From the NCBI GenBank assembly GCA_033557465.1, contig CM066032.1:60176955-60240954 (forward strand): a DNA stretch of 64,000 nt, given 5' to 3'. Of this stretch, positions 43,401 through 54,160 are shown one piece after another. A program made the translations under genes and the position numbers. Numbering within the stretch: position 1 is the stretch's first letter; each line of letters begins with the position of its first letter. This DNA is from Ichthyophis bannanicus. Its lineage: Eukaryota > Chordata > Amphibia > Gymnophiona > Ichthyophiidae. Under the pieces are notes generated by a model that was not told the DNA's origin, ran no database searches, and saw only the letters and a list, made by a program, of their open reading frames with translations.

Positions 43401-43616
43401 GTGGAGGAGTAGCCTAACGATTAGAGCACTGGCTTGAGAACCCAGAGACCAGGGTTCAATTCCCACTAGCGCGCCTTGTGGCCTTGGGCAAGTCACTTAA
43501 CCCTCCATTGCCTCAGAAAAATCAAAGTTATCAAAGTCCCTGTACAATGTTTAAGTTGCAATGTAAACTGCTTTGAAATGATAAAGCAGTATAAAAAAAT
43601 CTGTTAAATAAATATA
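43401..43616 (+). mobile_element. tRNA-derived SINE, complete
   Basis: The 5' tRNA-like head gtggaggagtagcctaacga carries the A box, and agggttcaattcccactagc holds the B box (about 43452). The body contains ccttgggcaagtcacttaac (43482) and the tail tgtaaactgctttgaaatga, ataaagcagtataaaaaaat and ctgttaaataaata. It is the cleanest SINE copy here and a reference for the others at 9207 and 41798. It is antisense to RUSC2 within the intron. Confidence 0.85.
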
Positions 43617-44571
43617 TCAAAGATTCAAATTGTAGTCTTCAGGAAAAAGTTAAACTTGGAAATCTGTAAGGTCTTCTGCTCCCTAGGGTATCCCAGGATG
43701 CTGCATAGGTAACATTACCAGCTCCCAAGGGATGAAGGTGTGGCAGGAAGGAGAAAAATGGTGACAGCTAGGAGTTAGAGTTAGGGCCTCCAATTTCAGG
43801 AATGGATGCCTTATAAGGAGTGATTCCTGCCTACAAGGAAGGAGAAGGATGGATTTAATAATATGGCAACCCAGAGAGTGTGAGCACCCCTTCACCTGCA
43901 GATCGGTGAACAGAGGATGGGGAGAGGGACCAACTGCCTCGCTGAAGTGACCCTAAAGCAAGCAAGGCCAGGTTTCTCTTGGGTAAGAGTTGCCTATCCC
44001 TAAATCCAGACCTGGGAAGGAGGTTCTCTGAACCTTTGCAATACTGCTGAGAAGAGAACTTAGTAAAGATCAACATGTCAGCAAAGAAGCTAAGGTTTGG
44101 GAAGAATAACAGAGAAGAACCTAGACAGCTTCAGTAAGAGTTGGGTGATGAGCTGGAGAAGAAATCAAGGCACCTCAGAAGTCTGTTACAGTAGAGAGAA
44201 GAAGTTGGGAGAGTATCCATGAAATAGTTTTGTATGCTGGGAGTCCAACATCCCCCGAAGATGAGAAAGGGCAACCTATTCTTGTCTGAAGAATGATGAA
44301 AGCTACTGTTTCAATCCTTGTTAATGAAGCAGCCAACCCATTTTTAGCCCATCTACTGCTTTAAGATCCATGTCTAGGCTGCTCAGCTTGTTAAATGAGT
44401 CTCTTAAGTGGGACCCTGAAGCTTGATGTCTCCTATAATCTAATTCCTTATTTATCCAAGTGGATTTGTTTGACCTGACGCCCTCTGTGGAATCCATACC
44501 ACTTCCTATCCTGTGGAGCTTAGAGAGAGAAGGAATGTGTATGAGTTTGTCTCGATCCTTCAGGCTCCTAC
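43617..44571. other. RUSC2 intron, no gene or element recognised
   Basis: Unique-looking intronic sequence between the SINE and the RUSC2 donor site. Short open stretches on both strands lack any family resemblance. Confidence 0.45.
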
Positions 44572-45445
44572 CTGTTTGTCTGTCGAGCTTCACCCTGTGG
44601 TTTTCTGGAGCCAAACAGATGTCCCCACTTCCAGGCCCGATCACTCATGGGAGGCCCTGCTGCTGCTTTCTTGTCTTCGTAAGGGAGAGCTGTGGGTCCA
44701 GCCTCTTTCTCTTTGCCCTGTTTCAGTTCACTTAGCACCGAGTCGGGCGGGCTTCCCATCCATGAGGGACGGCTGCTCTCCTTCGCCTCTGCCTTTCCCA
44801 CCTCCCTTCCTTCTACTGGCACTTCAGCAATGGGGCATGCCTCGGCCCCCTCCACAACTCCCTCCCTGGAGAGGGACACCTTCCTGCCCTCTGCTGGCTG
44901 GGTTGCAACTGCTCCTCCCTGTTTCCTCTTCTTCTCATAGCGGATAAACTTTGGCCCCTCAGCCGATTCCTCAATGTAGACCTGAGAGCTCTGCATCAGC
45001 TGATACCACCAGCCAGCCTGCTTGTCCCTCTTCACTTCCCCCATATTCTCTTTCACTTTCTTCTCCTCCTCTTCCTTTTCACTCTCGCCAGCCGCCGCTC
45101 CCACTCCTTTCATACGCTCCTCCACTACCTTCTCCCCAACCATGCTCTGAGACACCCTCTCAGGGGAGCTCCAGCCCCCACTGCCCTCGCTGCCAGCCCG
45201 TGTCCTCATGAGCTGCAGGGTGGAGTGTATGGAGAGCTGCAGACCCTGCTTCACCCGCAGCTGTTCCTTCTTCTGCTGCTGCTCCCTGCCCATCAGCAGC
45301 AGGTGGTGCTCGAACAGGAGGTCCAGGTCAAAGGGTAGGAGTGAGAGAGGCTGGAGCAGCAGGAGCAGCTCCTCAAAGAGGGCCTGACAGACGCTGTGGG
45401 AGAGAGACAGGAAGCCCACTGTCTGGTAATGTGTCCAGATAATAT
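44572..45445 (-). CDS. RUSC2: RUSC2 large exon: end of RUN domain and linker
   Basis: The acceptor tctcttttcttcctgcag is followed by the second and third bases of an Asp codon, then [14 protein letters not shown] and [20 protein letters not shown], then [20 protein letters not shown], which is the end of the RUN domain. The linker is Glu/Lys-rich ([16 protein letters not shown]) and carries conserved RUSC2 blocks: [45 protein letters not shown] and [20 protein letters not shown]. The donor is CAG|GTAGGAG (exon ends at 44572; GT at 44571-44570). It is 874 bp, phase 2 at both ends of the reading, with no stop. These blocks point to RUSC2 more than to its paralogue RUSC1, which lacks [10 protein letters not shown] in my recollection. 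Confidence 0.93.
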
Positions 45446-45646
45446 CTGCAGGAAGAAAAGAGAGACAGATAGAGAGCATCAGTGCAGACTGAAGAGATGG
45501 CGGCAGCGCTCGTTAAAACCATTTTCACTCTTCCATGAATGGTATAAGACTGAAGCTCACCAAGATTTATACAGAAGCAGATTATGAGGGCAGATAAAAA
45601 CCAAAAGGACCAGTCTAGCTATTTGCCATGATGTGGGCTAAGAAAG

Positions 45647-46005
45647 CACAGTTACTTACCTGTAACAGGTGATCTCTGGGAACAGCAGGAATAAGTCTTC
45701 ACATATGGGTACCGATGGAACCTGCGCGGGAACGCTCCCCAGCGTCCAGTAAGAAAGCTTTTGGGAGCATCCCACAGCGCCTGCGCGCTGCCTTCCCGCC
45801 TTTCCCAACCGCCTCTCTCCAGTTCGAGTTTTAAAGCTGAGACAAAGAGAGAGAGAGGAAAGGAAAGATAGATAGAGAGATACAACTCCTAGGGGAGGTG
45901 GGTGGGTTGTGAAGACTTATTCCTGCTGTTCCCAGAGATCACCTGTTACAGGTAAGTAACTGTGCTATCTCCAGGAACAAGCAGGAATGAGTCTTCACAT
46001 ATGGA
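45647..46005 (-). repeat. DIRS-2 3' terminal repeat and internal complementary region
   Basis: 45657-45703 (ttacctgtaacaggtgatct, then ctgggaacagcaggaataag) is inverted at 45909-45960. 45970-46003 (tctccaggaacaagcaggaa, tgagtcttcacata) is complementary to the 5' terminus at 51243-51277. The non-coding sequence 45704-45908 includes a gagagaaaggaaa purine tract. Confidence 0.88.
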
Positions 46006-46119
46006 GCCTCCCTAGCTGCAGATGCCAGGGGAAGACCCCAGGTTGTGTGTCCTTGAAAGGGACTCTACCTCCCCCCATGGATCTCTGGCATCCAACCAGG
46101 GTAGGTGGGTAGGAGTTGA

Positions 46120-47250
46120 TTAGGAATGGAACAGATGTTTGAGAACAGCCTGACCAAACGAGGCATCCCGGCAGGAGTTCTTGTCCAAACAGTAATGGGC
46201 TGTGAAGGTATGAACCGAGGCCCAGGTGGACGCTCGACAGATTTGGTCGATGGACACTGAGTTTAGATGAGCCATTGAGGCTGCCATGGCTCTCACATTG
46301 TGAGCTGTGACATGGCCCTCCAGAGAAAGGTTCCTACTCTGGTAGGCAAAAGAAATACACTGAGCAATCCAGTTGGACAGTGTTCTCTTAGAAACTGGAA
46401 GTCCTAAATGAGAAGGATCAAAAGCAACAAAGAGTTGAGAAGACTTTCTATGTTGCTGTGTTCTTTGTAAGTAAAAAGCAAGAGCTCGCTTACAATCCAA
46501 GGTATGAATATTTCTCTCTGCACTTGATGCATGAGGTCCTGGAAAAAAGACAGGTAAATATACCTCTTGGTTTAGATGAAAAGGCGAGACCACTTTGAGC
46601 ATAAAGTGTGGATTGGTCCTGAGGACTACTTTATCATGATGGAACTTTGTATAAGGTGGATTAGCCACCAAAGCTTGCAATTCACTGAACCGGCGTGCTG
46701 AGGTGACTGCAATGAGAAAGATAACTTTCCAAGAAAGAAATTTCAGAGAGGTGGTGGCTAAAGGTTCAAAGGGTGGCTTCATAAGCTGGCCAAGAACCAG
46801 GTTTAAGTCCCATGCCACTGGAGGTGGTCTGATGGGAGGTTTAGTTAGAAGAAGGCCTCTCATGAATCTTGTTATAAGAGGATGAGAGGAAATAGGCTGT
46901 CCATTGAGAGGCTTGAGGGATGCTGCAATAGCACTCAAATGGACTCTTACTGAATTTGTTTTAAGACCTGCATGGGATAAATGCAGGAGATACTCTAGTA
47001 AAGAATTCAAAGGTATTGCAAGAGGGTTAAGACCCTTCTCTGAACACCAAATGGTAAATCTTTTCCATTTGAAAGCATAGGAACGTCTAGTAGAAGTCTT
47101 TCTAGAGGCATGAATGATATCTCTGACTTGCTGAGAGAGATGAAAACCTTGAAGGTCTAGGCCTTCAGCAACCAAGCCCTGAGATGAAGAGACTGGGGGT
47201 TTGGGTGCCACAACGTTCCCTCCTCCTGGGATAGAAGGTCTGGTGCAGAG
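46120..47250 (-). CDS. DIRS-2 tyrosine recombinase, open
   Basis: This is the integrase of the element, a phage-like tyrosine recombinase that inserts the circular cDNA without a target duplication. The frame ends at 46120 and stays open far upstream by chance overlap with RT. The recombinase proper begins at about 47250 and overlaps the RT end by roughly 90 bp in another frame, as in other DIRS elements. The N-terminal SAM-like domain holds TSTRRSYAFKWKRFTIWC and LKTNSVRVHLSAIAASL. The catalytic domain has the first Arg in VTSARRFSELQAL, the HxxR box in TAHNVRAMAA and the Tyr nucleophile in FTAHYCLDKN. No stop interrupts, so this could encode an active enzyme. Confidence 0.88.
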   Translation of the reverse strand, partial: LCTRPSIPGGGNVVAPKPPVSSSQGLVAEGLDLQGFHLSQQVRDIIHASRKTSTRRSYAFKWKRFTIWCSEKGLNPLAIPLNSLLEYLLHLSHAGLKTNSVRVHLSAIAASLKPLNGQPISSHPLITRFMRGLLLTKPPIRPPPVAWDLNLVLGQLMKPPFEPLATTSLKFLSWKVIFLIAVTSARRFSELQALVANPPYTKFHHDKVVLRTNPHFMLKVVSPFHLNQEVYLPVFFPGPHASSAERNIHTLDCKRALAFYLQRTQQHRKSSQLFVAFDPSHLGLPVSKRTLSNWIAQCISFAYQSRNLSLEGHVTAHNVRAMAASMAHLNSVSIDQICRASTWASVHTFTAHYCLDKNSCRDASFGQAVLKHLFHS

Positions 47251-48990
47251 CCTAAGTCCAGGGAAGGAGCTTGAGAGAGATGCAGAAGTAGAGGATACCA
47301 CACTTGGCGTGGCCAATGTGGTGCTATGAGGATCATGGTCCCTCGATATCTCTGAAGCTTGAATAGTGTTTTGGGAATTAGGGGAATGGATGGAAAGGCA
47401 TAAAGGAAGTCTTGACCGCAGTGAAGGAGGAAAGCATCCTTGGCCTGAACTCCCTGACACGGAATTCTGGAACAGAACCGGGGAAGTTTGGCATTCCACG
47501 GACTTGCAAAGAGGTCTATGTTCGGGGTTCCCCAAATTCGAAAAATCCTGGCTACCTGGTCCATGTGGAGGGACCACTCGTGTGGAAGCAGAACTCGACT
47601 GAGTCTGTCTGCCCAAGAGTTTTGAACGCTTGGAAGATATATTGCCAGAAGATGAATATGATGCTCTCTGGCGAAGGCCCACAGTCGCAAAGCTTCGTTG
47701 CAAAGCGACAGAGAGCCAGTCCCGCCCTGCTTGTTTACATAGAACATGGCTACTTGGTTGTCCGTATGGATGAGGACTGTCCTGTAGCTGAGCAGGGAAT
47801 GGAACACTCTGAGAGCTAAGAATATTGCTCTGAGTTCCAAGAGATTGATATGTAGAGAAGTCTCCTGTGGAGACCAGATGCCCTGGGTGGGGAGATCCTG
47901 CAGATGAGCTCCCCAACCCATTGGAGAAGCATCTGTTGTAAGAGTTGCTTGGGGTAGTGACTGCTGAAAAGGGGACCCCAGCAACAGATTTGGCGAGGAC
48001 TTCCACCACTGGAGAGACCAAAAAAGGCGACTGGAGTTTGCTATTTTGTCTGACAGGCAACCTGATGCCTGAGTCCATTGGGTGGACAAAGTCCATTGAG
48101 CTGCCCTCATGTGAAGGCGAGCATATGGAACCACATGCACGGTGGATGCCATGTGGCCTAAGAGTTGTAACATCTCTCGAGCAGTTAAATGGGACTTTAA
48201 CTGTATCTGGGAGGCTAACTGCACTAAGCGTAGGCAACGGGCCTGAGGAAGATAGGCCCTTGCAGTTGTGGCATCCAGCAAGGCCCCTATAAACTCCAGA
48301 GACTGAGTAGGGGTGAGATTTGATTTTGGGATGTTTATTACCAGTCCCAAATACTGAAGAACACGCATTGTGCAGATTAGACAATTCTGGGCCTCTGACT
48401 GGGATGGAGCTCGAATGAGCCAGTCGTCCAGGTAAGGGAAAACAACTATTCCTAGAGTGCGTAGAAATGCAGCTACTACTGCCATGTATTTCGTGAACAC
48501 CCTTGGTGCAGAGGCCAGACCGAAAGGAAGCACCCTATATTGGTAGTGCTTTCCTTGAAAAAGGAACCGAAGGAACCTTCTGTGTGTTGGATGGATGAGG
48601 ACATGGGATCTAGAGAACAAAGCCAGTCCTGACTCTGAAGGTATGGAAGCAGAGCACCGAGAGAAATCATCTTGAATTTCTCTTTGAATAGAAACTTGTT
48701 CAATTCTCTGAGATCTAATATGGGTCTGTAGCCCCCTGTTTTCTTTGGGATAAGAAAATAAGGGGAGTAGAACCCTGAGCCCTGTTGAAGAAGAGGTACT
48801 TCTTCTATTGCCCCTTGGGCAAGAAGGGTGGCAATCTCCTGACCCAGAAGGTTGAGGAGAGATGTTGGAGAATTGAACTGTTTCACCATGGTGCGAAGAG
48901 GAAGACTTAAGAAATGAAGCTTGTACCCTTCCCTTATGATGGAGAGGGTTCATTGCTCTGCTGTGATTTGTTCCCATCTGGGAGCAAAGT
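47157..48990 (-). pseudogene. DIRS-2 RT/RNase H, one stop and one frameshift
   Basis: The N-terminal part (frame 48889-48476) reads GSGFYSPYFLIPKKTGGYRP, ILDLRELNKFLFKEKFKM and DWLCSLD. The frame is lost near 48605 and RT continues in another frame (to 47157): HVLIHPTHRRFLRFLFQGKH, YRVLPFGLASAPRVFTKYMA, VFPYLDDWLIRAP with the YLDD box, then LEFIGALLD. RNase H shows LTTDASPMGWGAH, LLELRAI, HTDNQVAMFYVNKQGG and WADRLSR. An in-frame TGA lies near 48955, where other copies have Trp (WEQITAEQ, stop, TLSIIREGY). The rest is open. Confidence 0.88.
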
Positions 48991-49064
48991 AAGCCAACCT
49001 TCCTGGAATGGTGAGGGGCTCTGGTTCTTCCAGAGCTAGAAAGGCTAAGTTCTCTAGTTGCAAG

Positions 49065-50925
49065 TCAAAGGCCCCGAGGAGGCTGAGGCTGCTGGGCCGT
49101 GGAAGGCCTAGCAGCCTTTAACTTGGTTTGTTTAGGTGGTTGCTGACGTTTTGCAGCAAAACGACCTGCAGAAGATGCCTGCTGACCATAAGCAGGATAA
49201 TATCTTCCCTTTTTAGAAAAGGATGTCTTTTTGAACAATCGTTTCTTAGCAGGAGCAGAGGTGGACTTTGAAAGTCGATCCAAAGCGGAGTTCTCAGCAT
49301 CCATCTGAGTGGTCTGCTTGCCAATCCTTGCCAAAAAGGTTTTCACCTGTACAAGGAAGATTTCCTAATTCATCTTGGACCCAGAGTTCCAAATCAGAAG
49401 CTTGTAGCCAAGAAATTCTGCGTGCACCTATGGCAATAGCCGAGGCTCTGCTTACACACTCAAAAGAGTCAAAGGCTGCATGGTTGGAAAATTTGGAAAC
49501 ATCCTGGGCATGTTTGAGCCAAGTGAGAAACTCCTGCCTTTTATCTTCTGAAATAAAAGGGGTTAAAGTCTGCAGATGATCTGTGACTTCTTTTAGAAAC
49601 ATCCCTATATAGAGACTATAGGAGTTGATTCTGGCAGCTAGCATAGAAGCTTGAAAAACCCTACGGCCAAAAGCATCTAGGGTCCTGCATTCACGTCCTG
49701 GAGGATTAGATGAGTGTCTTTTTGCACTCTTTATCTTTCTCATGGCAGACTCTACCACAATAGAGTGGTGAGGAAGCTGAGTCTTATGAAAGCCAGGACA
49801 AGGAGGGACACGATACATGGTGTCTAACCTGCGAGAATGAGGAGAGGTGGTAAGAGGTGTCTCCCACATGCTCAACATGAGATCATACAAAATCTCATGA
49901 ATAGGTAAAGTAGCTGCCTCTTTAGGAGCTTTAGGATATTGTAAAATATCCAGCTGCTTGGCTCTAGGCTCTGACTCAGGGGCCACTGTGATGGAGAGGC
50001 CCCTAGCCACTTCCCTAATGAAGTCTTGAAAAGACAAGTCTTCTGGAGGAGACATTCTTCGTTTAGGAGAAGAAGACTCCTGAGGAAGAAGTATCGATGC
50101 CTCGACAGATCCTTCAGACTCCTCAGAATCTTCAGAGGAATCGAAGTATCGCCTGTCTGGATGCTCCTGTAAAGCCCGATATGCGTACCGAGTGGGATCG
50201 ACATCGGGAGTAACCGGTACCGGTTCAGTACCGATGGGCATCATAGGACAGGGTACCGTTGCAGTCGACACCGAAGCCGATGTCGATGCAATCGGTACCA
50301 GCACCGGGAATGATGCCAGTGCTGGAGCCGGTACCGGCAACGGGGATTGTTGCGGTACCGGAGGCGTCGCAGCCTGCATGAATGCCGTCAGGGTAAGCTG
50401 CATGGTCAGAATCTTCTGATCCATCGACGCCACCAAAGTCTGGATGTCGGTACCAGTGGGAGCCACCGGTACCCCAGAACATGGCAACAGGTGATCGGTC
50501 GAGGCCGAGCCATCAATGTCAACCTGTGACCCCATAGACAATGCTTTGGAAGCCGGAACTTCCCGCCGGGGTAATTTTGCCGGTGCGGAGTCCTCGAGGA
50601 CAAGCCCGGAGGCATCTCGATGCTTAGAGGGAGATTTGCCCTTCGAGGACCGGCCAGATTTATGCTTGGTTACCTGAGATCCATGGGAGGAAGAAGAAGC
50701 CCTGGAAGACGTCGATGCCACCGAAGCTGCATCAGAGGGAAACAGGGTACTGAGCTTGGCTGCTCGGTTCTGCCGACCTCTTTTAGACATCATGGTACAG
50801 GACATACAATCCGTGATGGAATGGTCAGGACCCAAACATTTTAGACACCAATCATGGGTGTCGGTGACAGAAATAGTACCGCCACATTTTGTGCACTTTT
50901 TAAACCCGGAGGCGGGCTTCTCCAT
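49065..50925 (-). pseudogene. DIRS-2 gag, frameshifted near its C-terminus
   Basis: Start at ATG 50925-50923 (MEKPASGFKKCTKCGGTISV), chosen because the same N-terminus opens the DIRS-3 gag; an upstream in-frame extension to 51177 lies in the terminal repeat. The first 45 residues form a Cys-rich module (CTKCG ... DWCLKCLGPDH ... CMSC), possibly zinc-binding. A long Ser/Pro-rich low-complexity region follows, then an acidic stretch (RYFDSSEDSEESEGS) and a conserved capsid-like block (FHKTQLPHHSIVVESAMRKI, SMLAARINSYSLYIGMFLKE). The frame is lost after GENLFGK near 49330 and the basic C-terminus (APAKKRLFKKTSFSKKGRYY) lies in another frame to 49065. Confidence 0.82.
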
Positions 50926-51239
50926 GAGGAGAAAATATTTAGGCCTAAGGCCCAAAAACTGAAAATGCAGAGTGAAGAAAGTATATGTTTTTTTGTTTGT
51001 TTTTACCGGTCCGACGTCGAAGAAGGCAGACGCGACACAAAAGAATAAAGAAAAAATAAAGAAATTCTTCTGCGGTGACAGGAACACGACCTGCTGGCTC
51101 CGCGGAAAAGAAGAACTGGAGAGAGGCGGCAGTGAAAGGCAGGAAGGCAGCGCGCAGGCGCTGTGGGATGCTCCCAAAAGCTTTCTTACAGGACGCTGGG
51201 GAGCGTTCCCGCGCAGGCTCCGTCGGTACTGACGATACC

Positions 51240-51277
51240 CATATGTGAAGACTCATTCCCGCTTGTTCCTGGAGATA
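51240..51277 (-). repeat. DIRS-2 5' terminal repeat
   Basis: The text ccatatgtgaagactcattc, then ccgcttgttcctggagata, matches the complement of 45970-46003 inside the element with one substitution (ccc for cct). Confidence 0.85.
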
Positions 51278-51660
51278 CTAGGTTATGTGGGGTATTTAAC
51301 CCTTTGATATTTCTCTTTGTTTTATTATATGTACGGTTTTGTTATTGGTAGCTCTGATGGTATTTACTGAATGTATTTACTCAAAATTTTCAATAAAAAA
51401 AAAGAAGGCCCAGCTTATCTCTACCCATTTTCCTTCTTATTGCAAAACCATAGACTTTAATCTCACTTTCCCATAGCTAAGGGCCCTCTGTGCTTATTCC
51501 TTGTTTTCTTGAATTCTGTTACTGGTTTTGCCTCTAGCTATTCCATGTATCCTCTGCCCGCACTGTGAAGAAATATTTCCTATTACTCATCGTAGGTCTA
51601 CCTGCCTTGTCGTGAGGGCAGAGGATACACGGAACAGCTAGAGACAAAAACAAGACCTCT
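51278..51660. repeat. Spacer between two DIRS 5' ends, old CR1 remnant with inverted duplicate
   Basis: This 383-bp spacer separates the head-to-head DIRS elements. 51500-51590 (gaattctgttactggttttg, gtgaagaaatatttcctatt) resembles the type I CR1 C-terminal region on the minus strand, compare gaattcagttactg at 9699. 51608-51652 is an inverted copy of 51515-51565 (tctagctattccatgtatcc against ggatacacggaacagctaga). Confidence 0.6.
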
Positions 51661-52065
51661 TGTTCTCCAGGACCAAGCAGGAAGTCAGTCCTCACTTATG
51701 GGTGACGTCGGCACCGACGGAGCCCTCGCGGAGCAATTTTCCCCAGCTTTCAAAGAAAGCCTTTGGGAATTGCAGCGCGCATGCGCGGTCCTCTTCCCGC
51801 CCAAGGGTGCCATCTTAGCCAGTCTTCTTTTTTCCGCGGAGCCCTACAGACGTCCCCGTCTTGTCCCCGCGAAAAAGTCGATATATTCTTCATTATTTTA
51901 TTCCTTTTTCCTTCGGTTCGACGCCGGTCTTTTTCCCGCCCGGACTCGCGACGCCGGTCACGAGTCCTCTTCCTTTTTTCGGTTTTTCTGACTTAGTCAG
52001 CTTTCGTTTTCGATTTTTCCCTGGCAGCCCGGTCCTTTGACCTCGCAGGGGCCCTTTTTCCCCCG

Positions 52066-53988
52066 ATGGCTGCCAGTGGTTTTAAGCGGTGTGGTCAGTG
52101 TGACCGAAATATGTCACTAACTGACACACACGACTTTTGCCTCCGCTGCCTGGGCCCGGATCATGAGGAATTGATCTGTGGGCCCTGTGGCAAAATGTCC
52201 TCCAAAGCGTTGAGAAGTCGGCGGCATCAGCGTGATAGGATCTTCGCTGACCCCAGCCGTACCCGGACCTCGTCGGAGGCCTCCGCGTCCAAAGGCTCCA
52301 GCTCGGACCGTCGCCGGAGTTCCTCCGACAGGGGTTCTCCCTCCGGGGACTATCGTCGGAAGGTGAAACCCGCGAGGGCGTCGTCGGTGGACGCTCCTGG
52401 TTCCGCGAGGGCCAGGTCGCATAGCCCCGACAGCCGCCCCGGGTCCTTGGAGAAGGAGCACCTCACGAAGCGACCTCGCCTGGAGTCGGAGATGCCTGCT
52501 CGGGTAAGTCCTGTGGTCCTTCTGGACTCGCCTCCGCGACAGCCGACGTCGGGCCCGACGCCGTCGGGGCCCGAGTCGGGGGCTGCTGGGTCACCTGAGC
52601 TCGGACTCAGGTTGACGGCCTTGGAGAGCAGATTGTCTGCCTTCATGGACCAGCAGCGGGCACTGCTCGCTGGCTTCGCTGGCGCCGCTGCCCCGACCGC
52701 CGGGACGTCGACGTCCAAGTCGACCCCGGAGACCGAGCCGATCCTCGAGTCGATGCGAACTCGAGTCGATCCTCGGTCGAGGTCACCCTCGGCCTCCCGT
52801 TCGGGACCGAGGTCGCCGACGCCGACTCCCTCGGCGTCGGGGCGGCAGGCGCCGCGCCCTGCCCGGGCCGACCCCACCGAGTCCTCGTCGGAGTCGGTCT
52901 GGGAGTCTGAAGAGGAAGAGTCGCCTGATTCTTTCCGGACTTGGTGTGTCCCCTCGGACTCACCGGAGTCCGAGCCTCGGAAGCAGTCCCCCCCGGAGGA
53001 TGCCCGGTTCTCGGACTTCGTCAGTGATATGGCCAAGGCTTTGGCCTTCCCTGCGGACCCCGAGGAGGAGCCTCGAGCCGAGGAGCTCGACGCCCTCCAG
53101 TATGACTCTCCCGCAAGGGAACACTTTACTGTACCGGTTCCTCCTATGCTGGAACGACTACTCTTCCGCATGTGGGAGAGTCCGGCCTCCTCGCCGGTCC
53201 TGAGCCAGCGGGGCGATTCTATCTATCGAGTCCGCAAGAGCCCTGGCTTTCAAAAGGCACAGCTACCACACCATTCCATGGTAGTGGAATCGGCCATGCA
53301 TCGTCTTAAGAGCCAGAAGATGCACTCCTCGGTGCCTCCTGGCAGGGAGGCCCATAACCTGGATGGCCTTGGTAAGAAGTGTTTCCAGGGCTCTATGCTC
53401 GCATGTCGTGTCCAAACCTACCAGCTATACATGGGCATGTATCTTCGAGATCTGGCTAAAGAACTAGCCGGATTCTCCGCTGGTTTGTCCGAGGAACCCT
53501 TGCGGAGGTTCCTGGCCTTGTCCACTGGCATTCGGGAATGCTCAAAGTTCATGTCCTGAGCAGCCTATGATGGCTTTGAAGCATCGGCTCGAGTGGCCGC
53601 AGCCGGCATCGGTGCCCGCCGACAGGCTTGGCTTCAGTCGTCAGACCTTGAGCCCTGGGTGCAGGACAAGTTGGTCGATGTCCCCTGCCGAGGCGAAAAC
53701 CTCTTTGGCAAGCCCATGGCTGAGAAGGCTGCACAAATTGAGACTGAGACTCTCACCAGGACCAGGCTTTCTAGGAAGACCTCTGCCCCTTCCCAGAAAA
53801 AGAAGGGCTCGGGAAAAAAGTCCTTTTACCCGAGGAAGGCGGCTGCCTACAAACAATACCCCCATTATCAGGCCCCTGCAGCTCCCCAACAGGGCCAGCA
53901 GGCCAAGGGACGGGGTAACGGGTCCCGTAGGCAGCAAGCCCCCAAGCCTGCACCACCAGCCCCTGCTCCGCAGGGTGGGGGTTTTTGA
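52066..53988 (+). pseudogene. DIRS-3 gag with a single in-frame stop
   Basis: Start ATG at 52066 (MAASGFKRCGQCDRNMSLTD). The N-terminal Cys module (CGQCD ... DFCLRCLGPDH ... CGPCG) matches DIRS-2. A Ser/Arg/Pro-rich middle follows, very GC-rich and full of cgacgtcgg-like words. Then come the acidic patch (SSSESVWESEEEESPD) and the capsid-like block (FQKAQLPHHSMVVESAMHRL, SMLACRVQTYQLYMGMYLRD). A TGA at 53557-53559 stands where DIRS-2 has His, and the same frame goes on without further stops (AAYDGFEASARVAAAGIGAR, CRGENLFGK, a Lys-rich stretch) to about 53988. One point mutation thus separates it from a full gag. Confidence 0.87.
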
Positions 53989-54160
53989 CTCACTAAGCAT
54001 AGCCTCTCCCCCCCCGCTGGTTCCTCCCAGCACCGGAGGCCGGCTGGTTCACTTCGCCCACAGGTGGTCCAGCATCACCGCAGATGCCTGGGTGCTTCAA
54101 GTCGTGCGAGAAGGCTATCTTCTCCACTTCCACCAGGTCCCTCCCTCCTATTTTCCGGGG
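53989..54160 (+). pseudogene. DIRS-3 RT N-terminal segment in the other frame
   Basis: The frame shared with 53567-56200 encodes GGRLVHFAHRWSSITADAWV, then LQVVREGYLLHF, the usual DIRS RT N-terminal block (compare WEQITAEQ, TLSIIREGYKLHF in DIRS-2). The reading continues in a different frame from about 54160 (RGEPPRPPLHRELLL), so a frameshift lies near 54155-54160. Confidence 0.75.

Larger units (their letters stand above)
45647..51277 (-). mobile_element. DIRS-2: near-complete DIRS-like retrotransposon
   Basis: A 5.6-kb element on the minus strand, with 5' terminus 51277-51240, gag (50925-49065), RT/RNase H (48990-47157), tyrosine recombinase (47250-46120), internal complementary region (45909-46005) and 3' terminal repeat (45647-45703). 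The internal region is the joined complement of both ends: 45909-45967 complements 45647-45703, and 45970-46003 complements 51243-51277. This is the DIRS circular-intermediate signature. The recombinase is open. gag and RT carry a few breaks. It sits in a RUSC2 intron, same strand as the gene. Confidence 0.93.

Noticed and set aside
44692..45211. Plus-strand Ser/Pro-rich frames over 44.5-45.2 kb
   Set aside because: They are antisense shadows of the RUSC2 exon 44572-45445.
46120..48384. 754-codon minus-strand open frame as a single protein
   Set aside because: The recombinase occupies only the last third; the upstream part overlaps the RT in another frame and is low-complexity shadow sequence.
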